Source: Cryptomeria japonica
Lineage: Eukaryota > Streptophyta > Pinopsida > Cupressales > Cupressaceae
Assembly: GCF_030272615.1 (NCBI RefSeq)
Contig: NC_081413.1
Span: 560,769,445 to 560,833,444, forward strand
Direction: 5' to 3'
Length of the DNA: 64,000 nt
Position 1 is the first letter of the stretch. Each line of letters starts with the position of its first letter. A program made the position numbers and the translations under genes. The notes under the pieces are model-generated. The model did no database searches, had not been told where the DNA came from, and was given only the letters and a program-made list of their open reading frames with translations. Shown in pieces: positions 1 to 11,240 of the stretch.

Positions 1-829
1 GAGGAAGAACATAACTATTTTGGATTCTACTAGGACTATGATGATTGAAGGAAATGTTTTGCATATCTATTGGAGAGAAGTTGTTAGCACTGATGTGTGT
101 ACATTCAGCCAATTTCATATAAAAGGTGATTCTGGTAAGACCCCTTATGAGTTATGGTTTGATCATGTTCCTACAGTTAGATATTGCAGAATCTTTGGAA
201 GTAAATGTTATATCAAAAGAGATGAGGATATAGGAAAATTTGATACAAGATGTGATGATGGAATCTTTTTGAGATATTCTACTAAGAGCAAGACCTATCG
301 GTGTTACAATTAAAGACTAGGAAAAATAGCAGAAAGTGAAAATGTGAAGGTTGATGAGTGTCATTTGAAACAAATTAGAGCACATGGATATGAATTTGAT
401 CATCAGGATGTTAGTTCAAAGAAAGTGTAGACTCAGGGCATAAAATAGAGTGATCTGAAAGAGTTAGTAAATCCAGATGTTGTTGGCAGTGAAGAAGTGC
501 AAGGAATTGAAAATTGGAACAATCAGACCCCCAAGTATGTGAGATTAAATCATTTAGAGAATCAGATCATTGGTGATAAAAGTGAAGGTGTGATGACTAG
601 GAGAAGAATTGTTGCTGAAGAGATATGTCTAATTTTCAAGATTGAGCCCAAAGATGTTGTTGAAGCTTGTAAAGATGAAAATTGGATAAAGGATATGAAA
701 GAAGAGTTAAATCAAATTGAGAAGAACAATACATGGGAACTTGTTCTGAGACCTAAAGAAAAGAATGTGATTTCTGCGAAATGGGTATTCAAGAATAAAC
801 TGAATGAAGATGGAGAAGCTGTTAGAAAC
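1..829 (+). pseudogene. copia pol fragment: integrase C-terminal region and RT start
   Basis: The frame at 20-313 shows the copia post-catalytic integrase region, with TPYELWFDHVP followed by SKCYIKRDEDIGKFD. This is the stretch where copia proteins usually read TPYELW and then an RKCY/KCYI segment. A stop near 311 and later stops follow. At 497-829 comes the lead-in to RT, including MKEELNQIEKNNTWELV and KWVFKNKLNEDGE, both hallmarks of the copia RT N-terminus. The frame ends within a few codons of the insert at 830. It matches 62239-63055 nearly base for base, apart from small indels and substitutions. Confidence 0.88.
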
Positions 830-2559
830 TGTTGGTAAACAGATTTGTCACTGCGGTTGTTTATATTCCTCTGCGTTTGAGAGGGGCAACTCCCTCGTAT
901 GATAGGGGTATTTAATATTTTTGTGTACTTTTAACCTGAAAGTACATAAAGGAGAAAACATATAACTTAAATAAGATTAATAACATAAACCCTCCTAGAA
1001 GACATACAAATACCAATTAGGATTCCATAAATGATAACAATTACAAAAGGGGCTACCACCAAATAGGTTAGTCATGCAACGAAGATGAAAGAAGTACAAT
1101 GAACCTTGACACATGAAGATATAGGTTGTACTAGCACATGCAAGTCAAGATACCATGAAATGATGCGTTCCATCAATAGATTTCACCAATACATAAAGGG
1201 ATTACTAATTCAACATACGATAATTAGTAACGATAACTCATGAATACATTCAAGACACATGAACTCAATACATTCTTCATTATTCTTTTTGAAAATATAC
1301 AAGCTCAAAAACCCCCTAGTATAAAGGTATGATCATCAAAGTTGGCACTTAGTTCCTCTACAAAATTATGCAGAGTTTTCCCCTTGTTGTAAAAGTCTCC
1401 CCTTTACAATGCAAAAACCTTGTTTTTTTAGGCTTGTACTATAACTACCTTATAACCAAATTCAATCCTAAGTTAATAACTAACTTTTTTCTATGTAAAT
1501 CTCAATGAGTTAATAACTTACACCTTTATGCATAGAAGAAGTCAACTTTCTAAACTTTGGTTACAATAAGTGACAAAAGTCACTTTTACAAAAATACAAT
1601 TTCAAACTTGTAATATCAATGAAGAAACAAGTCATGAGTTATGCTAAGGCACTTCTCCATATTCATCCACTTCATCTAATCTCATAATCATATCACCAAC
1701 ATCTCTCTTGATGACACTTGGGCATGCACATTGATTGTATGATGTAGTAATCCATCAATCCTTTGCATCGAACATATTCCAAAATAAAGGTGGTCTTCTT
1801 TGATTTGGAGTAGCTTCTATTTGAAATATGCACATTCATTCCTGTTAGAGAAAACTCTATCCACTTTCATTCTAGTCACAAAATTATCTCCTCTCTATAT
1901 CTTATCAAGCTCTAGAACATCCTTATCCCTCATGAACATAGTATTTCTTTTAACAATAAGAAGGCTTATATGATGGTATGATCAATTCTTATGTAGTTAC
2001 CTTCATCAATCTTTTGAAAAGTGATAATGTATCCCTATACACAATTAACCTCCATCTTTTTATTACAATATTCACATGCCTAATAACAATTGACACAAGT
2101 GCCCATTCTTATGTAATTATCAAATTTGAAGTGAGACAAGCTATAACCACCATGAGGCAATAAAAACTCTCCCTTGTCAATGACGTTGCCATATCAACTC
2201 TACCTTTTTCAACAAACTGTTTCCTTCTATTATTTGACTCTTTCATAGATTTATCTTTACCACACATGGTACCCTTGTGTTTATAGCCATAGGATATATG
2301 AGACAATAGCCTTGAACATCTATACCATATATCTTTCATCTTTTCGCTAAAACTCTACCAAATGTCTATTGAGTGAACAATGCATACCCACATTCATTGG
2401 CATATTGGGAAAAGCTGCAATCTCTGGCCTATATCTACCAAAATCACTTACTTTTGTTTCTATGATGAACCCATTTTTTGAGGATTAGGATGTTATCATA
2501 ATTAATGACATTATTTCTATGGTCTCCTAGCTCTTGTGTGTTGTTCCACTATGGTTGGA

Positions 2560-4740
2560 GAATATTGGTTGAGGTTCATGAAATTAGTATTGCAATCTAC
2601 CAGACACTTGAAGTTCCTTGACTATGGTTCCACAAGCTCTGCACGTAGATCTTCTCAACAAATATAATTGTCTATTCCTTATGATCAATGTGAGCCATGA
2701 GTCATGCCATTACATTAGTTTGAAATCACCGCAAGCCATGAGATGAATTCGAGGCATTCTATAAAATGAATAGCATGTATTCTCTTATGCTTCAATTTAT
2801 TCATGTATGATGACCATGGCTTTATATCTGACAATGATCCTCATTTATTTAGTGCTTCGATGAATTTACAAATTCCATTTCAAAGTTTTCATTTTGTGTA
2901 GGCATGGAGGGTGGCGGCAAATAATTTGACTCTATACCTGCCAATTGAATTCACTTTAAAGTTTCTATCACTTTTCCAATGAGTGTGTGATTGTATCGCT
3001 GCCATCATTTCATTACATTCCTAAGATGAAATCTCTTTGAGGCAATCTACAAACAATTTGCCATATTTTACCTATGGCATCCTGTCAAACGGTTCACTTG
3101 TCGTGGATATCAACTTGAGCATTTCTAACTATAATGTCTAACAAAGATCTTCCTTTAATCATGCTTTGATGGATGTCTCTTTAGTTCTCAAAAACCTACA
3201 TTCTAGTATGGGAAAGAAATATGCTAGCAAAGGGTTACGGAATTTGGCTTTATACCTACGAACTGCATTTTCTTGGAAGTTTTATAATCTTTGAGATGAC
3301 ATCTCTGTGAAGCATTATGTTAAACTGTTCACTTGCATTTCCTATGCTTCCCACGATCTGCATCATTCTTCGATGCATTTTATTAGATAATCTGCCTATT
3401 GTGATTACATTCCACTATGCACATACATTTTCACCATAGTGCATAAGTATTGAGACCATGTTTCTTTAAGGCATTTTGTCAAACATTTCACTTGCTTTGT
3501 TTATGCTTCACGATGCATGCATGTTTACTAGAGTAGTTGCAACTACAACATCTGATGTAATTCCTCTATCCTTTATGCTTTGACAAATGTCTGTTGACAA
3601 TTTGGTGCATATTCTGCGATCATTCCATGTAATGAGGTGACATTGATTTGAGGTATTATACTGAACACTTCAGTTACCTTGTCTATGCCCCCCATGATTT
3701 GCATTTGTGTCTGCCATGTTATATTGTCAAATAGTTCACGTGTCATGTCAATTTTTCCATTATTTGTATTCACCATGTGACATATTTCCTTAAGGTAGTT
3801 TGTCAAATAGTTAAACGCCTTGTCTATGCTTCCACTATTGCATTTCACGTGGCATTTTGCCAAACACTCCACGTGCATTGTCTATGCCTCCACATTCACA
3901 ACGGTTAACATGCATTGTCTATGCCTCTACATTCTTCCTTCATAACTACCAAAGTGGATGTGACTACAACATCTGATGCAATTACTCTATCTTTTGGCGC
4001 AAGAAAGAAAGAGCAAGGATAGGTTGTGGTGGTTGACTTTACACCCATCAAATGCATTTGCTTGAAGTTTCTAAAGTATTTGCATCAAATGTATACAATA
4101 CATATCATGCAGTCCTGGCATTATATGAGATGACAACAATTTGAGGTATTTGTCAACCAGTTCACATGCCATGTCTAAGCTTCAACTTTCTACATTATAC
4201 GTGCTGTTTTGTCAAACTATCACGACATTGACTAAGCTTCTAGGATTTTCTTTGATGTCTACCAGAGCCGTTGCACCTTGACAAAGCAACTAATGACTTT
4301 ATCATGTGTTCTATGGTTTGTATTCATGTCACTGGACAATTTACAATGTTGATTTATAGTTAATGAGACCACATTTCTTTAAGGCCTTCTTCTAATCAAC
4401 TTGCAGCATTTCTTGTTCCCCTTATCTACAGCTTCCACATTTTGCACACATATCCGCATTTCACAACATGTCTATGCTTCCATATCTTTTGAAAACATGT
4501 TAGTCGGGGCATAAAACATGTTCATTATACTTTGGTGGATGCCAACATTCTTTTCAAAGCTTCCATTTCAACACAAGCAGGGAGGATGTTGGCGTAGGTT
4601 GCAGAGTTTGCTAGTGCAGTGGTATAATCTTGTTTCCATGTTGGCATGTATGTCTCGAGAAAGACTACATCTTCAAAATATGGTGAATTCCCTCTCTTAT
4701 TCAATGCATCAATGAATGTCCATAACCTGTTGTTTGAAGT
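2560..4740 (-). pseudogene. decayed PPR (pentatricopeptide repeat) gene
   Basis: Read on the minus strand, several frames show degenerate plant PPR repeats. At 3878-3573 there are GSIDKAFNYL, a RELFDN segment, and FSIIPQINVTSLHGMIAEYA, which resembles the classic LFDKMPQRNVVSWNAMIAGYA. Around 3260-3210 MQFVGIKPNSVTL appears, the usual inter-repeat linker. Around 4620-4530 ANSATYANILPACVEMEALKR matches the PNSATFASILPACANMGALEQG-type unit. Traces of a C-terminal extension may lie near 2700-2560, but this is weak. PPR proteins bind organellar RNA in mitochondria or plastids. This copy has many stops and frameshifts and lies wholly inside the insert, so it is a captured or retro-copied dead gene. 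No introns were recognised. Confidence 0.75.
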
Positions 4741-4772
4741 TTTTTCTTTTTTTTTAGAACTCTTACTAAGGA

Positions 4773-4999
4773 GGTTAAGAATGCCCCAGAACAAAGCATT
4801 TCTAACCTTCTTGACAAAGTGGGCCCACAAGGTTAGGAAATAAGGTTAGAGATGATCCATTTTGGAGCATTCATAACCTTTTTGTGAGAGGTTATAAATA
4901 TGGGTTAAGAATGCTCAAAAAGGGAGCATTTCTAACCATTTTTTTCTCAAAGGTTATGATTATGGGTTAAAAATGCTCGAAAATGGAGCATCTTTAACC
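4773..4999. repeat. four tandem imperfect palindromes (35-bp hairpins)
   Basis: Four units at 4773-4807, 4844-4878, 4903-4937 and 4965-4999 each start GGTTA and end TAACC or AACC. The arms are of the type GGTTAAGAATGCTC and GAGCATTTCTAACC around a short A-rich loop. Unit spacing is 71, 59 and 62 bases. They lie just upstream (minus-strand sense) of the PPR pseudogene, inside the insert. Their function is unknown. They could be a subterminal repeat of the carrier element. Confidence 0.8.
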
Positions 5000-5590
5000 A
5001 TTTCTTTCAAAGAGTATGACCTTGACCTCCAGAAATAATTGACCATGGATTTGAATAAAGGAGAAATGAAAATAACATTTTAAGAGAACTTTTTCCCTCA
5101 AATGACCAAAATATTAAATTATTTATTTGAAAAATAATTTAAATATTTTAAATTTAATGCTCAGGCTTGAGAAAAATGACCATATCTTCCAAACAATAGG
5201 GAGTTAGATCTTGAAGTTTAAAACATGCATCAATGGTAGGGAAACGAGCCAAAAAAATCATTTAATCCTCATGAATAATCCTAAAATGAGATATTTTAAT
5301 CATTTCTAGGCAACAGACACCAAAATTTGAAAGTTTAAAATATGACAAACTATGAACTAGGTTCATGTGAAAAATTGTCCACATGACACAAAATGATGCC
5401 TAAAACCTGGATATCAAATTATTTCCCTCAATTCTTGTTAATTTCTAAAATTCATTCATTTTTCATATTTTGACTGGCAACAACCTTGGACCACGTGCTC
5501 ACTGCTTACGCATAAACACCTATTGGATCTTTACTCGACACTGAGACCGATTTGAAGTTCAAATTTTAGGTATGCCAAATATGGGGGCAA

Positions 5591-6946
5591 TAGAAACAAA
5601 TCAAGACTATTATGTAAAGAATATTCACAGATGGAAGGTGTTGATTTTGTGGAGAGTTTTGCTCCGATAGCTAGAATTGAAGCTGTTAGATTATTTCTTG
5701 CACATATTGCTCTTAAGAATTTCAAGGTATATCAGATGGATGTGAACTCATCCTTTTTGAATGGTGAGTTGGAAGAAGAAGTCTACATTGAATAACCAGA
5801 TGGATTTTCATTAAAAAATGAAGGAGACATGGTATGTAGATTGAAGAAAGAACTCTATGGACCTAAACAAGCCCTTACAACTTGGTATGCCAGATTGGAC
5901 AAGTATTTGATGAATTTGGGATTCTATAAAGGTATTACTGATAGTAATTTAGACTTCAAGATTAATAATGATAAAATTTTGATTGTTGAAGTTTTTGTTG
6001 ATGACATTATTTTTGGAGGAGATGATTATTTGAGTAAGAAGTTTGTTGATGATATGCAAAAAGAGTTTGAGATGTCTATGATAGGTGAGATGAAATTCTT
6101 TTTGGGATTGTAAACTACATAGATTGATAAAGAAATTTTCATATCTAAATCAAAGTATGTGAAGGAATTATTGAAGAAGTTTGGGTTAGGTAACTCCAAA
6201 CCTATTGGAACTCCTATGGTAACCAGATGCAAGATGAAAAAAGATGATGAATCTCTTAAGGCTAATCAGACTTTGTACAAATATATGATTGGTGGACTAT
6301 TATATTTGACTCAGACTAGACTAGACATTATAAATGTTGTATGTCTTGTTGCAAGATTCCAGGTTGATCCTAAGGAAAGTCATGTTAGTGTCATGAAAAA
6401 GATATTTAGATATTTGAAGGGAATAATTGATTATGATTTATGATATCCAAAGAATGATGATTTCATTTTAAGTTCTTATACAAATGTTGATTGAGTAGGT
6501 GATGTTGATGACTAGAAGAGAACTTCAGGTGGTGCATTCTTTTCAGGAAAGAAGTTGGTTTCTTGGGAAAGTAAAAAGAAAAATGCTATTTATTTATCTA
6601 CTACAGAAGCTGAATATATTGATGCTGCTAGCAACTATACTCAGGTAGTTTGTATGAAGCAGATGCTGAAGGATTTTAGAGTTGTTTATAATGAGCCTAC
6701 TATTATATATTGTGACAATTCAAGTGCCATCAATATTTCTAAGAATCTGGTGTTGCATTCCAAAACAAAGCATATATCAATCAAGTTTCATTTCTTGAGA
6801 GAGAAAGTGAATGACAAAGAAGTTAGATTGGAGTATGTATCTACAAAGGGACATATTGCAGATATCTTTATGAAGCCTTTTCTTCCACATACATTTGTAT
6901 ATCTAAGAGAGAAGTTATGGGTAATTTCCCCTCCTAATGTGAACTA
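5591..6946 (+). pseudogene. copia pol fragment: RT and RNase H
   Basis: The frame resumes right after the insert with [15 protein letters not shown], then the first catalytic region [20 protein letters not shown] (the next family residue, Gln, is a stop). It continues with LKKELYGPKQA and the FVDD box (VEVFVDDIIFGGDD, about 5985-6025). RNase H follows with STTEAEYIDAA (about 6595-6630), YCDNSSAINISKN (about 6708-6750) and the terminal GHIADIFMKPF. Stops replace Gln and Trp at several places, for instance in the VDWVGDVDDWKR-type segment near 6490-6515 where both Trp are stops. It ends at the 6944-6946 stop. It is not functional. Confidence 0.92.
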
Positions 6947-7185
6947 GATGCATTGAGATGCGTTGATCTGGTGGACTTCATAGTCTTATCCTAATATTCA
7001 GATTGATGAGTGGGTATTGCTACTCAGAGGGTGTAGTCAGTATGTGGCTAGCATTGTGATTGTGTATTCTAAGGGTGAGAGTTACTCAATTTTGAGAGTA
7101 TTTTGTATTCATGTCAAAGGGGGAGAGAAGCATGTGAAAAACTATCCTATCTATCTAAGGTAGAAAGCTATGTGTGCATAATCTC

Positions 7186-7195
7186 AGGGGGAGAT
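7186..7195 (+). promoter_or_regulatory. polypurine tract of copia copy A
   Basis: AGGGGGAGAT lies directly before the TG that opens the 3' LTR. It is the usual primer for plus-strand DNA synthesis in copia elements. Confidence 0.8.
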
Positions 7196-8515
7196 TGGTG
7201 GTGTTGATTTCTTTATTTTCATTGATTATTTTTACATTCATATGTTGTTGTCATTGATGTCAACATATTCCTGTGTTCATGTGCTTCAGTGTTGCTGAGA
7301 GTTGGTTTGGCTACTATATTATAGATATGACAATGTGGATTTAAGAATTTATAGATTAGTATCTATAGTTGATTCGGATTGAGTTTCAGTGTTCAAGAAG
7401 GTTATTTGATCAAGTTATGAGGTCCAGTATGAGGTTTGGTTTTGATGTTGGTTTTGTATTGCAGAGTTGTGATTATTGTTTTGTATTTCTCTTGTGTTGG
7501 TTCATTATGTTGAGCAAATTTTGGAGAGTGTCTGGGATGTTCATATGTGATCTCTGATCAAATGGTTCATGATTTGAAACTTCAAAGCCTATCTTTTAGT
7601 TTGTTAGTAAGTTATGTTGGTGTTCTTGAGCTCTGGGAGGGAGATGGTGATGATTCTTGTAATCCATGTTTTTTCGATCGTTTTATATCTGTGTTGCTAG
7701 TCTGCATTGATTGTTGTGTGCATTATTGAAGATTTTTCTTATGAACATGAAGAACATAATGCTCTTGGACGACATGATGATTATTGCTTGTTGTGGATGA
7801 TCTTAGTAAGTTATTCTGTGGTGTTGTGTGTTTGAGGTTTTGACTTAGGTCCATGCTATGTCCTTGCTGACATTGTATTAGTCCACGTATTGATTTTTGT
7901 ATCTTATAATGAAATTTTGTAATTAGGTCTTATGAGTTGAGCTGACCTTAAGGTTAAGGTTGATGATTTGTATATAAATAAGTGTAATAGTCATGTAAGT
8001 TGTGTTTCTACATTCTTTAAGAGTATTGTATGTGCGAACAAGTGAATTGATCCTTTAGAAGTGAGAAGAGAAGAGAAGTTGTGTAGAGAAGATAGTGTGC
8101 TTAAATAGAACTATGATCAGGCATTTGGAGATGTTAATCTTTCAGTTCATGTAATCCAGATTAGTGTCTGATCTTTGTAAGGTAGTGACCCTTCCCTAGT
8201 TTCTAGCCCTTTGTTGTTTTCAGCAGTGAGCTCTAGGCAATGTGCTTTAATGCATGTGCATTCCCCATTGTAATATTTTCATATACTACTAAAGAGTATC
8301 ATCATATTGTGGGTAGTTTCATACCATGGTTTTTCCCTTAACTGGGTTTTCCACATCAAAATATGTGTGTTATTTGTATTGTTGTTGTGATGTTTATCTT
8401 TGTTCTTGTTGTTGGTAATCAGATTTGAAGTTGTGGTTAATTTGTTTAAGTTTGGTGAAGACTAATTCACCCCCCCTCGCCCCCTCTCATTTTCTGTTCA
8501 TTGTTGTTGCCAACA
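7196..8515 (+). repeat. 3' LTR of copia copy A
   Basis: Starts TGGTGGTGTTG after the polypurine tract and ends in a C-rich stretch (8470-8490) followed by GTTGCCAACA. From about 7350 onward it aligns with the 5' LTR of copy B (59032-60228), where the same CCAACA end is followed by a primer-binding site. Small ORFs inside it (for example 7369-7557) are chance frames. Confidence 0.85.
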
Positions 8516-8526
8516 TTATAATCCAA

Positions 8527-8843
8527 GGAAGAACACCTAGGTCCTAAAGGAATGACTGATCAAATATTTTTAAAACAAACAAATAGTTTCTATAGTAAAA
8601 TTTAAAGTGTTAAATTTATTGGTTGTTAGGAATATAAAGAATCAATACAAAATGATGATTGTTTCATTATATAAACTATATTTTTTATTATATTTTAGGG
8701 AAGAACACATAATTCCTAAAGTAATGATTGATGAAAAGATTTGGAATCAAATAAATATTTTTTTTAATTGTAATTTCTAATGTCTTAAATTTATTAATTG
8801 TTAGGAATATAAAGAATCAATACAAAATGACAATTTTTTAATT
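8527..8843 (+). repeat. two-copy tandem repeat, unit about 172 bp
   Basis: GGAAGAACAC...CCTAAA...AATGA.TGAT at 8527 recurs at 8699. Both units end with a shared TTGTTAGGAATATAAAGAAT and then CAATACAAAATGA. AT-rich and non-coding. It directly follows the copia 3' LTR. Confidence 0.75.
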
Positions 8844-11240
8844 AATTAACATATGCTTGTTAGTTTAATATTTAAAAATCCATGTACATACCATTTCTTA
8901 TAATTAAAAAGAAAGGTTAGGATTACAAATTAATACTATGAAACAAATTATATTTTCTCTTACAGTGTTTTTTAAGGTTTAATCATTATTTAAAAGAAAG
9001 ACAATAAAGATATGTAATATATGATTAAAGAGGTAGATAAATATATTAACTATATCTATTATGGAAGCTTTTTGAAAATTAAAATAAAGATACTGTGAAC
9101 AACAGTCAAACAAGTCTTGAATAAGTTTTACATAGGTAATGCTTGGAAGGACCAAATACATATGGAGAGGATGAAGACTAAAATGGAGATTTCGAAAAGG
9201 AAATTGATGGAGAGTTTGACAGTGAATGGAACCATCCAACAATTGAAGATGAGGAATAAAATCTAATAAAAATTTGGCAGGAAGACCAATAGGGTTCTAC
9301 TTGTATGACTAATTTTTTCCTCCTCTTCCACACTCTTGCCTTGTGAAAGAAACTATTGTAGTCACCAAGGACCATGAGAAAAGTTAGGCGGTGGGACCCT
9401 TCTTTCCCTTCTAGCAAACGTTATTTCCACTAGTCCCTCTTGCATGCAGAGTTTTGAGGTTGGGTTGTATGCTTTTTGTCTTTAGAATATGTCTAATGGT
9501 TTTGTCACTCAAGCCTATTTGTTGCTAATGCTCTATCTAGTGTTCCCTCTAAGCCAACAACTCTACCCCATATTGGTAACAATAGTTTCCAATAGGTTTT
9601 GGGGACCTAATTTGTGTTGTTGGACTACAAGTCTCTTTTATTTTAGGTTTTATTAATATTACTAGTTACTATTCAATATTAATTTAATTAAAAATGACTC
9701 TTAAATTTAATTTTGAAAAGAGTATTAAGAAAAAAATAAAATATATACACATATATTAAATAATCATTCTAGTTTTTAATTTATTTTTTAAAATTATTTT
9801 ATTGTATTTGAAGCTTATTATTTTAATAGATCAAAAAACTTCTATCTAATTTAGATGTGTTGCATTTATAGTCTTATTGCTCATAATCAAGGTAACAATT
9901 GTATATAACAATTCATCTACTTGCACTAAATTATGGTAAACTCCCAATGCGAAGGTCATCCTCAGATCTAGACCCGAACCTTGAGGAGTCATTTGTAATA
10001 GCCTAGTCTACATATACCTTCCTTAAATTTAAAGGCTTCCTAGTTCATGTGTACTAATATTAGAGAGTGTTTATACTTTTATATTGTATGAGATCTCAAA
10101 CTCCCTTATAAATCATAGCCACTGATTTCTCTTATGCTTCCAATTTAATCTATTCATGATAGTATGATATAAAATCCATTCAAATTAATATTAGCTCCAT
10201 GCCAATATCCCATACAACTATCAAGTATACATAAAGTGGATGGCTTAAACAACATTACATCTATGCATAATGACTACCTAGCAAAAAGAAATTCTAAACA
10301 TCTTCCCCATTACATGGTTCATTAAAACATAGTCTTTAAGTACATAAATTTGGAAACACGCAAATTCTTAGTGATATACCAATACCAATGCTAAAATCTT
10401 GATAATCCATAACATGGATTCCATTAGAAAAATCTTATCTAAACCCTATGATATCAACTTATCACTTGCATTCTATTGGTAAAAGTAATCCAACCATATG
10501 ATATAACTAGATAATTATTTTGGTAGAGAAAACTTCTTGAACCCTTCCATTACTGAGCAATGATAAGATTATCCATAAGAGGGTCATATGTTTTACAATT
10601 TCAATGATTACTTTAAGATGAATAAAATGAACTATGTTAAAAAAATTCATACATTTCAAAACAAAACTTTTATCAATATAACAATTTCATTCAATTTAAA
10701 GCTAAATTTTAAAAAATCCATATAATAAAGAAAAAATCATATAGATTTAATCAATTTTAAAACTGAAAAATAAGAATATTAAATTACTTCATGTATTGAA
10801 AGCAAGGACGAAGATTTTGAAGTATAATATTAGTTATTAGTTTATGCCAATAGAACTATAGGCAAGAATCTGTACACATTTAACTTGTTATTAAAAATTA
10901 CCCTTTTAACAGAAATCGGAAATAAGATATTTTTTCTTATTTCAAAAATATTTGTCTTAACTAAAATATAAATGCTAATGTTTTAATAATTCATATTTAA
11001 ACAATAAATTTTATGCCTTTTTATTGGTTGAAAATTAATTATAAAAGATTGTGTTATATAGTTTCAATTTTATCTTAGAGAATTTTATGAAGTCCCATTC
11101 CTAATTGTGGGACTTCATAACAGACATTGATTCTTGCATATAAATTTGAATCTAAGGTTATGAAGGTTGGTTATTGTTGGGTGTGTATAACATATTAATG
11201 TATCTCATTGATAAATATGTATAGGCTAGTAGGGCTAAAT
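8844..11240. other. AT-rich region with no recognisable gene
   Basis: Only short ORFs under 90 codons with no family resemblance. A small imperfect inverted repeat sits near 11089-11118 (GAAGTCCCA...TGGGACTTC). No LTR termini, poly(A) tails or coding remnants were recognised. Confidence 0.6.

Larger units (their letters stand above)
830..5590. mobile_element. 4.76-kb insert inside copia RT, carries a PPR pseudogene; class unknown
   Basis: The copia RT frame stops at 829 and resumes at 5591. The flanks repeat TAGAAAC (823-829 and 5591-5597), consistent with a 7-bp target-site duplication. The insert reads TGTTGGTAAAC at its left edge and GGGGGCAA at its right. No long terminal inverted or direct repeats were seen by eye, so it fits neither a plain LTR element (5-bp duplication, paired LTRs) nor an obvious TIR transposon. 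The left 1.7 kb (830-2560) holds nothing coding that I recognise. The middle carries a minus-strand PPR pseudogene. The right end has a cluster of small hairpins. The left end of the same insert, at the same site, recurs at 63056-64000. Confidence 0.7.
1..8515 (+). mobile_element. Ty1/copia retrotransposon copy A, 3' part, with nested insert
   Basis: This is the 3' half of a copia element that begins left of the window. In order it holds the integrase C-terminal part and RT start (1-829), a foreign insert (830-5590), the rest of RT and RNase H (5591-6946), a polypurine tract and a 1.3-kb 3' LTR ending in CCAACA (7196-8515). The RT frame is continuous across the insert once the insert and one copy of the 7-bp flanking duplication TAGAAAC are removed. 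The same element family with the same insert occurs at 59032-64000 (copy B). All coding parts carry stops or frameshifts, so the element is dead. Confidence 0.9.

Noticed and set aside
2560-2720. DYW or E-type C-terminal domain of the PPR protein
   Set aside because: A few residues (for example a TNF-like segment) are suggestive, but they are spread over three frames and no HxE or CxxC motif could be read.
2940-4500. Phased repeat array or CRISPR-like array
   Set aside because: The recurring CTATGCTTCC and TTTGTCAAAC words are the DNA image of degenerate PPR repeats of about 100 bases. No uniform spacers.
4518-4843. Plus-strand ORFs opposite the PPR remnant
   Set aside because: The minus strand carries the recognisable PPR units. 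These are shadows.
7369-7729. Two short ORFs after copia A pol
   Set aside because: Inside the 3' LTR. The matching part of copy B's LTR does not preserve them.
9178-9417. Overlapping minus-strand ORFs at 8979-9417
   Set aside because: No family resemblance, low complexity, and no supporting signals.
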